Below are positions 1 through 11,428 of a stretch of DNA of 64,000 nt, piece by piece. The position numbers and the translations under genes were made by a program. Under the pieces are notes generated by a model, which had not been told where the DNA came from, did no database searches, and saw nothing but the letters and a program-made list of their open reading frames with translations. The first letter of the stretch is position 1. Every line of letters starts with the position of its first letter. Source of the DNA: Clostridioides sp. ES-S-0010-02 (lineage in GTDB: Bacteria; Bacillota; Clostridia; Peptostreptococcales; Peptostreptococcaceae); the NCBI GenBank assembly GCA_020641055.1, contig CP067345.1, positions 923,317 through 987,316 on the forward strand, in the 5' to 3' direction.

Positions 1-1190
1 ATCTTTTAAATAAACCATCTTTAAATTATATTATAGTATATTTTGATATTGATAATTTTAAAATGATTAATGATACTTTTGGATATGAATTTGGTGATAA
101 TCTATTAATTACTATAGCAAGTGCTTTAAAAGAGGAACTAACAGAAGGTGAAATATATGCACGGCTTTCAAGTGACTATTTTGCTATTTTTTGTGAATAC
201 AAAAATGGAAGAAATAAAATTATAAAAAAAATTGATAGTATACGAAGTAATATTGAAAATAATCTAAATACAGTATTTGAAATTTCTCTTTGTGTGGGTA
301 TTTACTTCGTAGAAGAAGGAGAAGTAGATGCTCAAAAGGCTGTAAATAAAGCTAATATGGCAAGGTCTATTGCCAAAGGTAAAAATATAAACTATGCTAT
401 TTATAATGAAGATGTTAGAAATAAGCTTAGTGAGGAATCTATAATTTTAGATGATATAAAGACAGCATTAGTAAAGAATCAATTTGAAGTTTATTATCAA
501 CCTAAGTTTTCACTTGTAAATGGTGAGATGATAGGAAGTGAAGCACTGATAAGATGGAATCATCCTGAACATGGGTTTATAAGTCCAGCTATATTTATTC
601 CAATAGCAGAAAAAAGTCAATTGATTTTAAAAATAGGTAGATTTGTATTTGAAAGAGTTTGTAGCGATTTATCTAAATGGGAAAAACAAGGGAAAAAATT
701 AGTACCAGTTTCAGTAAACCTATCTAGAGTTGAGTTATATCAACCAGATATTGTAAAATTTATCAATAGTACTATCCAAACATATAACATACATTCAAAT
801 TTAATTGAATTAGAGATAACAGAAACTGTAGTTATTAATGAATTAAATATACTAAAAAGTGTTTTAAATGAATTAAGGAAGCATGGATTTTCAATTTCTA
901 TGGATGATTTTGGAACAGGTTATTCTTCTATTAGTTGTCTAAGGGACATGCCAATTGATGTATTAAAATTAGATAAGTCTTTTCTTAATGGTATTGAAAA
1001 TGATGAGAAAAGTCGTAATATAGCAAAGTCTATAGTATCTCTAGCAAAATCATTAGATTTAATTGTAATTATAGAAGGCGTTGAGAGTAAGAAACAGGCT
1101 GAGTTAATGAAGCAATTTGGATGTGATTTAGTTCAGGGGTTTTATTTTGCAAGACCAATGCCAGTTCAAAATTTTATGAAATTACTTTAA
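1..1190 (+). CDS. GGDEF-EAL c-di-GMP phosphodiesterase (5' end cut by window)
   Basis: The reading frame is open from base 3, so the true start lies before the window; the first in-window ATG (63) falls inside the GGDEF domain. The visible part is the end of a GGDEF domain followed by a complete EAL domain. The GGDEF signature is degenerate (SSDYF), so cyclase activity is unlikely. The EAL domain keeps its hallmarks: EALIRW, NLSR, ELEITET, MDDFGTGYSS, KLDKSFL, EGVES and QGFYFARP. The probable job is hydrolysis of c-di-GMP, with the GGDEF part acting as a GTP sensor or scaffold. Any N-terminal sensor is outside the window. A hairpin terminator follows the stop codon. Confidence 0.93.
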   Translation, partial: LLNKPSLNYIIVYFDIDNFKMINDTFGYEFGDNLLITIASALKEELTEGEIYARLSSDYFAIFCEYKNGRNKIIKKIDSIRSNIENNLNTVFEISLCVGIYFVEEGEVDAQKAVNKANMARSIAKGKNINYAIYNEDVRNKLSEESIILDDIKTALVKNQFEVYYQPKFSLVNGEMIGSEALIRWNHPEHGFISPAIFIPIAEKSQLILKIGRFVFERVCSDLSKWEKQGKKLVPVSVNLSRVELYQPDIVKFINSTIQTYNIHSNLIELEITETVVINELNILKSVLNELRKHGFSISMDDFGTGYSSISCLRDMPIDVLKLDKSFLNGIENDEKSRNIAKSIVSLAKSLDLIVIIEGVESKKQAELMKQFGCDLVQGFYFARPMPVQNFMKLL

Positions 1191-1213
1191 AAATAAAATT
1201 TATTTTTTCATAT

Positions 1214-1277
1214 AAAACACTATTATATATGCTTGGATTTAATAAATGCTTGCTAGATAATTAGTGTTTTTATTTTG
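1214..1277 (+). terminator. Probable terminator after the GGDEF-EAL gene
   Basis: AAAACACTA (1214-1222) pairs with TAGTGTTTT (1262-1270) across a long AT-rich loop, and a TATTTT tract follows. It lies 24 bases after the stop codon. The 39-base loop makes it weaker than the other terminators here. Confidence 0.5.
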
Positions 1278-1433
1278 TAAGATTCAGATATGAGGAAAGT
1301 AATTATCTTTTATAAAAATCTGTTAAAAATAAATTATTTTGGATATAAATATGTTATTAACAAAAGAATAGTACTATAATGTATAGATGATAAAAAACTT
1401 AAATAAAAATTTAATGATAGGAGTTGTTTGAGT

Positions 1434-2096
1434 ATGATAGATATAAGCATTGATAAAAAACTTAAGGACAAATGGCCTGATGCAAAATTAGGATGTATCC
1501 AAGCAAAAGTAGTAGTAAATAAAAGCTCAGAAAAGTTAATAAATGGGATAAATGAGTTTTGTGATATTTTGAATCAAAAGCTAGAAATTGAAGATATTAC
1601 GAAATTGGATAAGATTAAAGATGCAAGAGATGCATATAAAGAACTTGGTAAAAATCCAAGTAGATATAGAACGTCTTCAGAAGCATTAGTTAGAAGAATT
1701 GTTCAAGGTAAGGGTCTATATACAATAAATAATATAGTTGAAATAAATAATCTAATATCTATAAAATCATTATATCCAGTTGGTACATATAATGTAAGTA
1801 AACTACATCCACCAATATGTTTTACTGTAGGTGATGAAGGCGAGCAGTATAAAGGTATTGGAAAAGAGTTGATAAATATAGAAAATCTACCTATATTATC
1901 TGATTCATTAGGTAAATTTGGAAGCCCAACTAGTGATTCCGAGAGAGCTATGATAACAACAGATGCAATTGAAATACTAATTTGTATATTTTCATTTAGT
2001 TCGGAATCAGATATTGAAGAGTACTTTGGATACGCTAAGGATTTACTTAAAGAGTATGCAGATGGAAAGGATATAGAAACTAAAATAATTAAATAA
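1434..2096 (+). CDS. B3/B4 (tRNA-synthetase editing-type) domain protein
   Basis: This 220-residue soluble protein resembles the free-standing B3/B4 domain family, related to the editing domain of phenylalanyl-tRNA synthetase beta chain. Seen: the central 'DAYKELGKNPSRYRTSSEALVRR' type segment (residues about 65-90) and the later 'YNVSKLHPPICFTVGD' and 'FGSPTSDSERAMIT' segments typical of such proteins. The biochemical role of stand-alone members is not settled. A TTG at 1428 is also in frame, but AGGAG at 1419-1423 sits only 4 bases before it and 10 bases before ATG 1434, so ATG is preferred. The gene stands alone between two terminators. A TATAAT-like box at 1375-1380 could be its -10. Confidence 0.75.
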   Translation: MIDISIDKKLKDKWPDAKLGCIQAKVVVNKSSEKLINGINEFCDILNQKLEIEDITKLDKIKDARDAYKELGKNPSRYRTSSEALVRRIVQGKGLYTINNIVEINNLISIKSLYPVGTYNVSKLHPPICFTVGDEGEQYKGIGKELINIENLPILSDSLGKFGSPTSDSERAMITTDAIEILICIFSFSSESDIEEYFGYAKDLLKEYADGKDIETKIIK

Positions 2097-2165
2097 TAAT
2101 TATATAAAATGTATATAACAACGTTATGTTAAGTTGGAGACTAATATATAAGAATGAATCAAAAA

Positions 2166-2197
2166 AGGAAACTAACAAGATATTAGTTTCTTTTTTT
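2166..2197 (+). terminator. Rho-independent terminator after the B3/B4 gene
   Basis: GAAACTAA (2168-2175) and TTAGTTTC (2183-2190) form an 8-bp stem with a 7-base loop, followed by seven T. It sits about 70 bases after the stop codon. Confidence 0.85.
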
Positions 2198-2473
2198 GGA
2201 AATAGTAGTTTAATGTAACAAAAATAGACAGATAGCCACACTGATGCTTAAAAGTATGGTAATATATTATTATAGCAGAGGTTATATTTAAGGGATTTTG
2301 AAAGGGGGAATTGACAATAATCATTTTATCTGAAATATAAATTGATATCATGTAAATAACTCTATCTTTAAAAATATAAATTAATAATATAATAGTTTGG
2401 GTATATAGAAGAAATAAGGTTTTTTAAAACTAGTAAAGTACATAGGTAATTATAATGAAGAAAGGATTTAGTT
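2198..2473. other. Intergenic region upstream of the L,D-transpeptidase gene
   Basis: No gene seen. A TTGACA at 2311-2316 has a TATAAA 19 bases later (2336-2341), a spacing too long for an ideal vegetative promoter. A purine-rich AAAGGGGG run at about 2301 looks like a ribosome-binding site but no open frame follows it. Confidence 0.4.
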
Positions 2474-3883
2474 ATGATTGAAGGAAAAGAGGCAAAACAA
2501 GAAAGTGGGCAAAAAAATCTAAAAGTTAAGATAGCTATAGTAGTAGGTGTTTTGATTGTAGCTTATATAGGGATGGCAATCTTTTTTAGAAATCATTTTT
2601 ACTTTGGTACAACTATTAATGGTGTGAAAGCTTCAGGAAAGACAGTTGAACAAGTAAATGATTTATTAACATCAAGTACTAATTCTTATACTTTAAGTCT
2701 AGAGGAAAGAAACAATAAAAAAGAACAAATAAAAGCAAAAGATATAGATTTAAAGTTTACACCAGATGATAAGGTTCAAAAAATAAAAGATAGCCAAAGT
2801 GCGTTTGGATGGATTGGTGGAATATTTAAATCTAAAGAGTATAATAATATGGTAACTCTTTCATATGATAAAGATTTACTAGAAAAAGGGTTTAATGCTT
2901 TATCTTGTTTTGATAGTAAAAATGTTGTAGAGCCTAAGAGTGCATACCCTAAGTATGATAGCAGTAAAAATGCTTATGTTATAGTACCAGAAGTACTTGG
3001 AAACAAAGTAAAAAAAGATGATTTTTATAAATTAGTAAAAAAATCAATTAATTCTGGTGTTACTTCTGTTTCTTTAGAGGAGAGTAAATTATATGAAGTT
3101 CCAAACAATACAAAGGATTCAGAAAAGTTAAAAGAGGCTATTAAGACATTAGATAAATATGTCAGTGTAGTTGTTACATATGATTTTAGTGACCGTAAGG
3201 AAACTTTAGATGGTTCTGAGATTAATAAGTGGTTAAAGGTAGACTCAGAAAAAAATTATGACATAACTTTCGATAATGATGTGATGGTAGAGTATACAAG
3301 AGGATTAAGCAAAAAATATAGTACTTTTGGAGATTCAAGACCATTTAAAACTGCAACTGGCAAAGAGATTACTATTTCAGGTGGAATTTATGGATGGTTG
3401 ATAGATAAAAAGAAAGAAGCAGAAGCTTTAGTTGATGTTGTAAAAGCTGGAAAAAATGTTACAAGAGAACCTATCTACATACAAAAAGCTGTATCTCGTA
3501 ATAAAGATGATATTGGTAATACATATGTTGAGATTAGTCTTTCTGACCAACACATGTGGTTCTTTAAGAATGGAGAAATGCTTGTATCAACAGATGTTGT
3601 AACAGGCGATTTAGGTAGAGGATTTGCTACCCCATCAGGGATATATCCTCTTAACTATAAAGCTAGAAATGTTTCTTTAACTGGTCAAGGCTATAGTTCA
3701 CCTGTAAGTTATTGGCTTCCATTTAATGGAAATATAGGAATTCATGATGCTACTTGGAGAGGTTCTTTTGGTGGAGGTATATATAGATCTTCAGGTTCAC
3801 ATGGATGTGTAAACACACCTTTTTCTAAGGCAAAGAAAATCTATGAAAATATAGAACCAGGTACACCAATTATTTTATACTAG
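2474..3883 (+). CDS. ldtCd1: L,D-transpeptidase with peptidoglycan-binding domains (LdtCd1-like)
   Basis: A 469-residue membrane-anchored enzyme that makes 3-3 (Dap-Dap) cross-links in peptidoglycan, a dominant cross-link type in C. difficile. Seen: a short cytoplasmic N-terminus, one transmembrane helix at about residues 18-42, a long extracellular region matching the PG_binding_4 family (about 45-330), and a C-terminal YkuD domain (about 345-469) with GIHDATWRGSF and the catalytic SGSHGCVNT motif; the nucleophile is Cys445. Length and position beside the V-ATPase operon fit LdtCd1 of strain 630. AAAGGA precedes the ATG at a normal distance. The gene ends at a strong terminator. Confidence 0.92.
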   Translation: MIEGKEAKQESGQKNLKVKIAIVVGVLIVAYIGMAIFFRNHFYFGTTINGVKASGKTVEQVNDLLTSSTNSYTLSLEERNNKKEQIKAKDIDLKFTPDDKVQKIKDSQSAFGWIGGIFKSKEYNNMVTLSYDKDLLEKGFNALSCFDSKNVVEPKSAYPKYDSSKNAYVIVPEVLGNKVKKDDFYKLVKKSINSGVTSVSLEESKLYEVPNNTKDSEKLKEAIKTLDKYVSVVVTYDFSDRKETLDGSEINKWLKVDSEKNYDITFDNDVMVEYTRGLSKKYSTFGDSRPFKTATGKEITISGGIYGWLIDKKKEAEALVDVVKAGKNVTREPIYIQKAVSRNKDDIGNTYVEISLSDQHMWFFKNGEMLVSTDVVTGDLGRGFATPSGIYPLNYKARNVSLTGQGYSSPVSYWLPFNGNIGIHDATWRGSFGGGIYRSSGSHGCVNTPFSKAKKIYENIEPGTPIILY

Positions 3884-3910
3884 TAAAAATATTGTTTATA
3901 ACGATTAAGT

Positions 3911-3947
3911 GAAGTCATCTTAGTTTTTTTTAGATGGCTTCTTTTTT
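3911..3947 (+). terminator. Rho-independent terminator after the L,D-transpeptidase gene
   Basis: GAAGTCATCT (3911-3920) pairs with AGATGGCTTC (3932-3941) with one G-U pair; six T follow at 3942-3947. It ends only 22 bases before the next start codon, so the small downstream gene needs its own promoter or read-through. Confidence 0.85.
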
Positions 3948-3968
3948 ATATAGAAAGGAATGTATATA

Positions 3969-4244
3969 ATGAATGAAAAATTAATTAAAATTTTAGATGA
4001 AGCAAAGAACGATTCAGAGTTTAAGAAAGAGATTATGGAAACAAGAAAACAACGTGATGTTATGGATTCATTTTGTAAAGTAGTTACATCTAGAGGATAT
4101 GATATAACGATAGGTGAACTTTTTTCTATAGGAGAAGAATATACATCCAATCTTTTAAAAAGCGTAAATGGAGGAGCTGCATATCCTATTGAAGATTGGA
4201 GTGATTGGTTCGAGGATTTTTTCATCATGTTGGCGAATATATAA
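3969..4244 (+). CDS. Nif11-like leader peptide / putative RiPP precursor with double-glycine site
   Basis: A 91-residue protein. ATG 3960 is in frame, but the AAAGGAA ribosome-binding site runs straight into it; ATG 3969 lies 8 bases after it and gives the clean start MNEKLIKIL. Residues 1-70 resemble the Nif11-like leader fold used by some RiPP (peptide natural product) precursors: two amphipathic helices, then LLKSVNGG. After the GG come 22 aromatic and acidic residues (AAYPIEDWSDWF and a hydrophobic end). This is the layout of a leader plus core cut by a double-glycine peptidase. No modifying enzyme, peptidase or exporter is adjacent. The core has no Cys, Ser once and no Thr, which argues against a lanthipeptide or azole product. 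It could instead be a small non-RiPP Nif11-family protein. Confidence 0.6.
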   Translation: MNEKLIKILDEAKNDSEFKKEIMETRKQRDVMDSFCKVVTSRGYDITIGELFSIGEEYTSNLLKSVNGGAAYPIEDWSDWFEDFFIMLANI

Positions 4245-4612
4245 TATATAAACTAATTAGTGGTATTACTTATTTAAAGTTAAGATAATGATTGAGGGAC
4301 TAAAGTATTTAAAAATAAGTGTAAATTTTATCAATCTTAAAAAAGGATTAACTTATATCTAATAAATTTAGAAAAAATTAAACTAAAATAAGCTGACAAA
4401 AATCGATATGAGCTGATGATTTATAAAAGTTAGATGAAAAAATATAAGATATTTCTAAAAATTCAAAAAAAACAATAAGTTTTATCATTCTATGTGTTGA
4501 AAAAAAAGATAAAAATAATTTATATGGAATAAATAAAGTTATATGTAAAAAAAAATTGAAATAAAAATTGAAAATGTCGATAAACCGTTAATTTCAAAAC
4601 AAAATAACGCTA
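4245..4612. other. Gene-free AT-rich stretch upstream of the ATPase promoter
   Basis: No open frame with a ribosome-binding site and no convincing hairpin with a T-tract was seen. The DNA is extremely AT-rich with many A-tracts, which may favour curvature upstream of the promoter at 4613. Confidence 0.4.
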
Positions 4613-4642
4613 TTGACAAACCATATTGCTTTAAATTATAAT
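4613..4642 (+). promoter_or_regulatory. Sigma-A promoter for the V-ATPase operon
   Basis: TTGACA at 4613-4618 and TATAAT at 4637-4642 are both perfect consensus, with an 18-base spacer. Predicted transcription would start near 4650 and give a leader of about 235 nt before the first ATPase gene. Confidence 0.75.
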
Positions 4643-4819
4643 TATTGAAAATAATGATATTTAAAAATCATACTCATGTCATAGTCTAAAAGTAAGTCAA
4701 AAAAGAATGTAAGTCTAAGCAAGTACTACTCTAAAATATGTTTTATTAAAAAATAAATGTTGAAAAAAATTAATTATTATATAAAAATGCTGTTTATACT
4801 TTAACAATGAGGTAGTAAT

Positions 4820-4846
4820 CTAATTAGAATAAAAAACTCTAATTAG
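4820..4846 (+). repeat. Paired CTAATTAG palindromes in the ATPase leader
   Basis: The palindrome CTAATTAG occurs at 4820-4827 and again at 4839-4846, 11 bases apart. The two copies can pair into a hairpin in the mRNA or act as two half-sites for a DNA-binding protein. They lie 37 bases before the first ATPase start codon. No T-tract follows, so it is not a terminator. Confidence 0.45.
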
Positions 4847-4883
4847 TTATATACATAGTAAAAAGGTAAGAGAGGTGATTTGG

Positions 4884-5195
4884 ATGGCTTTTGAAATAAT
4901 AAAAAGCATTGTTGAGGCAGAGCAGACAGCAGACAGTATTAAAGTAAAAGCTGTTACTGATGCAGAGTCTATCAGAGCTGATGCTGTAAACGAATGTGAA
5001 AGCATCTTGACTGATGTAAAAAAGCAAGCAAAGCTTATGGAAGAAACTCTTGTTGAGAAGGCAGTCACCGACAGTAAAGCAGAGGTTGATAAAATCTTGG
5101 CAGATGCTAAAAGTGAATGTCTGAAAATTGAAAAAACTGCGACAGAAAGACGAAGTAAGGCAATCGAAGCGGTTATTGGAAAGGTAGTGAGATAA
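4884..5195 (+). CDS. ntpF: V-type ATPase peripheral-stalk subunit (G/H-like, NtpF)
   Basis: A 103-residue protein that is almost entirely helical coiled coil, with heptad-like runs rich in Ala, Glu and Lys (AEQTADSIKVKAVTDAESI, then DSKAEVDKILADAKSE). This is the pattern of the stalk subunit that pairs with subunit E to form the stator of V/A-type ATPases. A GTG at 4875 is in frame but overlaps the AGAGGTG ribosome-binding site; ATG 4884 is 6 bases downstream of that site. It is the first gene of an ntpFIKECGABD-ordered operon and is separated by one base from the next gene. Confidence 0.85.
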   Translation: MAFEIIKSIVEAEQTADSIKVKAVTDAESIRADAVNECESILTDVKKQAKLMEETLVEKAVTDSKAEVDKILADAKSECLKIEKTATERRSKAIEAVIGKVVR

Positions 5196-5196
5196 T

Positions 5197-7616
<2,420 letters not shown>

Positions 7617-7667
7617 TTATAGAATATAATTCATAAGTAAAAAAAATGAAAAGGAGGAAGCACTCCT

Positions 7668-8231
7668 ATGGGTAATGAACAAAAAATGATTGACAGAATT
7701 ATAGCTGATGCCAAACAAGAGGCACAAGAAATATTGGATAAAGCTAAAAGTGAAGCAGATTTAAAGATAAGTTCAGCTAATGAAAAAGCTGAAAAGGAAA
7801 TGGCTTCCTATACAAAGCTTGCAGAGGCAGAAGCAGAGAAAGCAGCTTCTAAGGAAATATCAGGAGCTTATATGGAGGCTAAGAAACAAATATTATCAAA
7901 GAAACAACAGATTTTAGAAGCAGTAATTTTAGAAGCTAAAAATAAACTTCTAAATCTTAAAGATAGTGAATATGAACAAATTATATTAAATATGATTGAA
8001 AAAGCGAATTGTACAGATGGATCTGAGATAGTATTATCTAAAAAAGATAGAAAAACATTAAAAGATGTATTATCTAAAAAAGGCATTAAAGTATCTGATG
8101 AAACTAGAGATATTACTGGAGGTTTCATAGTTAAAAAAGGTGACATTGAGTATAATTATTCGTTTGAAGCTATAATTGCAGTAGAGCATGAAGATATTGA
8201 GCAAATTGCAGCAGAAATTTTGTTTAATTAA
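7668..8231 (+). CDS. ntpE: V-type ATPase subunit E (peripheral stalk)
   Basis: This 187-residue subunit has a long N-terminal helix rich in Lys, Glu and Ala (residues about 1-105, e.g. AKQEAQEILDKAKSEAD) and a compact C-terminal domain that sits on top of the catalytic head. It pairs with NtpF to form the stator. GGITGG-type residues near 150 (DITGGFIVKKGDIEYNYSFEA) match the C-terminal domain of the family. The length is normal. A strong AAGGAGG precedes the start, and it ends 15 bases before ntpC. Confidence 0.92.
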   Translation: MGNEQKMIDRIIADAKQEAQEILDKAKSEADLKISSANEKAEKEMASYTKLAEAEAEKAASKEISGAYMEAKKQILSKKQQILEAVILEAKNKLLNLKDSEYEQIILNMIEKANCTDGSEIVLSKKDRKTLKDVLSKKGIKVSDETRDITGGFIVKKGDIEYNYSFEAIIAVEHEDIEQIAAEILFN

Positions 8232-8246
8232 GGAGGGGGTTAAAAG

Positions 8247-9224
8247 ATGGCAGAAGAAAAAACTTATCCCTATGCCGTGGCACGAATAAGAGTGCTTGAA
8301 AAACAGCTTCTTAACAGACAAATGTTTATTCAAATGGCAGAAGCTAAAAGCCCTGAAGACTCTTTAAGAATTATAGCAGAAGCGGGTTATACGGATTCGT
8401 CAAATAATAATGTTCACAATTTTGAGAATGTTTTGACTCAAGAATTATCTAAAACATATGAAATTCTTAAAGGTCTAGCCCCTGAAGAAAAATTTGTTGA
8501 TGTATTCCTTTATAAAAATGATTATCATAACTTAAAAGTTTTGATTAAAGAAGAAATTTCTGGTGTAGATGGTGAAAAGTACTTAATTGATGGAGGTACA
8601 ATTTCACTTGCGAAGCTTAAAGAATCTTTAGCAAATCGTAGTTTTAGTGATTTACCTAAGATAATGGCAGGAGCAATAATAGATGCATTTGATATTTATA
8701 GTAAAACACAAAATGGTCAGATGGTTGATATTGTTTTAGATAAAGCAACTTTTTCAAGTATGAAAGAGACAGCTACAGAAAGTCAAAATAAATTTGTAAT
8801 AGATTATGTTATGAAAGTTTGTGATTTAACAAATCTAAAGAGTTTTATAAGAGTTAAAAACATGAAGAAAGATTTTGATATGTTTATGAATGTGTTTATT
8901 TCAGGTGGCTCACTTGATAAAGAAAAATTCTTAGAAGCTTTTTCTTCAGACACTCCAGCATCATGTTTTAAATCTACTTCTTACTCTGATGTCTGTAAAA
9001 ATGGCATGGATAGTGGATTTACTGTCTTTGAAAAACTTTGTGATGATTATCTTATGGAATATGTTAGAGATGCAAAATTTAAACCTCTTACACTAGAACC
9101 GCTAATTGCATATTTATATGCTAAAGAATCAGAGATAAAAACAATAAGAATTATTTTGACTAGTAAGCTTAATAATATAGACGCAGATACTATAAAAGAA
9201 AGGCTAAGGGATGCTTATGTATAA
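8247..9224 (+). CDS. ntpC: V-type ATPase subunit C (d-type, rotor linker)
   Basis: A 325-residue, nearly all-helical soluble protein that caps the K ring and couples it to the central shaft (subunits D and F). Seen: the family start 'YPYAVARIRVLEKQLLNRQ' type motif, an internal 'DVFLYKNDYHNLKVLIKE' segment, and the C-terminal 'LEPLIAYLYAKESEIKTIRIIL' signature typical of V/A-ATPase C (d) subunits. AAGGAGGGGG lies just before the ATG. The gene overlaps the next one by 8 bases. Confidence 0.93.
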   Translation: MAEEKTYPYAVARIRVLEKQLLNRQMFIQMAEAKSPEDSLRIIAEAGYTDSSNNNVHNFENVLTQELSKTYEILKGLAPEEKFVDVFLYKNDYHNLKVLIKEEISGVDGEKYLIDGGTISLAKLKESLANRSFSDLPKIMAGAIIDAFDIYSKTQNGQMVDIVLDKATFSSMKETATESQNKFVIDYVMKVCDLTNLKSFIRVKNMKKDFDMFMNVFISGGSLDKEKFLEAFSSDTPASCFKSTSYSDVCKNGMDSGFTVFEKLCDDYLMEYVRDAKFKPLTLEPLIAYLYAKESEIKTIRIILTSKLNNIDADTIKERLRDAYV

Positions 9225-9534
9225 GGTAGGAGTAGTTGGAGATAAAGATAGCATCATGGGATTTTTAGCTCTTGGAATAGATATCTTCCCAGCCTATGAT
9301 AGTGACGAAATTAAAAAAAGTATACATAAGTTGGTTGAAGATGAATATGCGATAATTTATATTACAGAACAGGCGTCATTGCTTGCAAAAGAATCAATAG
9401 CAAAATACAAAGACTATCAACTTCCTGCTATTATAGTTATTCCAGGTATTGGAGGAAGTATGGGATTAGGTATGAATGAAGTAAGAGAATCTAGTAAACG
9501 TGCTATAGGTGCAGATATATTATTTAAAGAATAG
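9217..9534 (+). CDS. ntpG: V-type ATPase subunit F (central stalk; NtpG in Enterococcus naming)
   Basis: This 105-residue protein has the Rossmann-like fold of subunit F: it opens with YKVGVVGDKDSIMGFLALG, has a middle IIYITEQ strand and ends with the PAIIVIPG segment. It binds subunit D in the rotating shaft. ATG 9211 is in frame but immediately abuts AAGGG; ATG 9217 lies 6 bases after that site and is the better start. It overlaps the end of ntpC. A 115-base gap with a second ribosome-binding region separates it from ntpA. Confidence 0.92.
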   Translation: MYKVGVVGDKDSIMGFLALGIDIFPAYDSDEIKKSIHKLVEDEYAIIYITEQASLLAKESIAKYKDYQLPAIIVIPGIGGSMGLGMNEVRESSKRAIGADILFKE

Positions 9535-9649
9535 ATGCAAATTGAATAAGAGACAATCTCAAATTTTGTTAATGCTAAAAAATGTATTGATAAAATATAG
9601 GAGGGAATATTTAAATTTTGATAAAGTATATGATTGCAGGTGAGAGAAT

Positions 9650-11428
9650 ATGAAAACAGGCACAATTGTAAAGGTGTCAGGACCGCTTGTCGTAGCGGAG
9701 GGCATGAGAGATGCGAATATGTTTGATGTCGTAAGAGTTTCTGATAAACATCTTATAGGCGAGATTATTGAAATGCATGGAGATAAGGCTTCTATACAGG
9801 TTTATGAGGAAACTTCTGGTCTAGGACCAGGAGAAGAAGTGGTTTCTCTTGGAATGCCTATGAGTGTTGAACTTGGGCCAGGTCTTATTTCAACTATTTA
9901 TGATGGTATTCAACGTCCACTTGAAAAAATGTATGAAATTTCAGGTACTAATATAACTAAAGGTGTTGAAGTATCTTCACTTGATAGAACAATTAAATGG
10001 GAATTCAAACCTAAAAAATCTGCTGGTGATAAAGTCGTAGCAGGAGATATAATTGGGGTAGTTCAAGAAACTGCTGTAGTGGAATGTAAGATTATGGTTC
10101 CTTATGGCGTAAAAGGTACTATAAAAGAAATATATTCTGGAGAATTTACTGTTGAGGATACAGTTTGTGTTATCACAGACGAAAAAGGTAATGATATAGC
10201 TGTAACTATGATGCAAAAATGGCCAGTTAGAAAAGAAAGACCATATAGGGAAAAGAAAACACCAGATTCACTTCTTGTTACAGGTCAAAGAGTTATAGAT
10301 ACATTTTTCCCAATTACAAAAGGTGGGGTAGCAGCTATTCCAGGACCTTTTGGAAGTGGAAAAACTGTTACACAGCATCAGCTTGCTAAATGGGCAGATG
10401 CAGATATAGTTGTATATATAGGATGTGGAGAACGTGGAAATGAAATGACAGATGTTCTTCTTGAATTCCCTGAACTAAAAGACCCGAGAACAGGTGAGTC
10501 ACTTATGCAAAGAACAGTACTTATAGCTAATACATCAGATATGCCAGTTGCTGCGCGTGAGGCCTCTATATACACTGGTATTACAATAGCTGAATATTTT
10601 AGAGATATGGGATACAGTGTTGCACTTATGGCAGATTCTACATCAAGATGGGCAGAGGCTCTTAGAGAGATGAGTGGGCGTTTGGAAGAGATGCCAGGTG
10701 AAGAAGGTTACCCAGCGTATTTAGGTTCGCGTCTTGCTCAATTCTATGAGAGAGCAGGAAAAGTAAACTGTCTAGGTATGGATGATAGAGAAGGAACTCT
10801 TACAGCAATTGGTGCTGTTTCTCCTCCTGGTGGTGATACATCAGAACCTGTTAGCCAAGCAACACTTCGTATAGTAAAAGTATTCTGGGGACTTGATGCT
10901 TCATTAGCATATAAACGTCACTTCCCAGCAATTAACTGGTTAACAAGTTATTCACTTTATCAGGAGAAAGTTGATGTATGGGCAGATAAAAATGTAAATG
11001 ATAATTTCTCAGCTCAAAGAGCTCAAGCTATGAAACTTTTGCAAGTTGAATCTGAGCTTCAAGAGATAGTTCAATTGGTTGGTGTTGACTCACTTTCAGA
11101 TGGAGATAGATTGATACTAGAAGTCACTCGTTCTATAAGAGAGGACTTCCTTCATCAAAACTCTTTCCATGAAGTTGATACTTATACATCACTTCACAAA
11201 CAGTATAGAATGATGGGGCTTATTCTAAAATTCTATAAGTCAGCACAAGATGCTATTAAGCAAAATGTTACTATAAATGATATTATCAAGCTTTCAGTTC
11301 TTGAAAAGATTGGTCGTGCTAAGTATGTAGAAGAAGATAAACTAGATGCTGCTTACGATGCAATTGAAGATGAAATAGACAACGAGCTTGCTGACCTTAT
11401 TAAGAAGAGGGGGGCTGAAGAACTATGA
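9650..11428 (+). CDS. ntpA: V-type ATPase catalytic subunit A
   Basis: A 592-residue catalytic subunit that hydrolyses ATP in the V1 head. The P-loop GPFGSGKT occupies residues 232-239. The catalytic-glutamate segment [13 protein letters not shown] and the arginine-rich [23 protein letters not shown] region are intact. The A-type 'non-homologous' insert between the N-terminal barrel and the P-loop (about 110-200) is present. Length is standard. Its stop overlaps the ntpB start as ATGA. Confidence 0.97.
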   Translation: MKTGTIVKVSGPLVVAEGMRDANMFDVVRVSDKHLIGEIIEMHGDKASIQVYEETSGLGPGEEVVSLGMPMSVELGPGLISTIYDGIQRPLEKMYEISGTNITKGVEVSSLDRTIKWEFKPKKSAGDKVVAGDIIGVVQETAVVECKIMVPYGVKGTIKEIYSGEFTVEDTVCVITDEKGNDIAVTMMQKWPVRKERPYREKKTPDSLLVTGQRVIDTFFPITKGGVAAIPGPFGSGKTVTQHQLAKWADADIVVYIGCGERGNEMTDVLLEFPELKDPRTGESLMQRTVLIANTSDMPVAAREASIYTGITIAEYFRDMGYSVALMADSTSRWAEALREMSGRLEEMPGEEGYPAYLGSRLAQFYERAGKVNCLGMDDREGTLTAIGAVSPPGGDTSEPVSQATLRIVKVFWGLDASLAYKRHFPAINWLTSYSLYQEKVDVWADKNVNDNFSAQRAQAMKLLQVESELQEIVQLVGVDSLSDGDRLILEVTRSIREDFLHQNSFHEVDTYTSLHKQYRMMGLILKFYKSAQDAIKQNVTINDIIKLSVLEKIGRAKYVEEDKLDAAYDAIEDEIDNELADLIKKRGAEEL

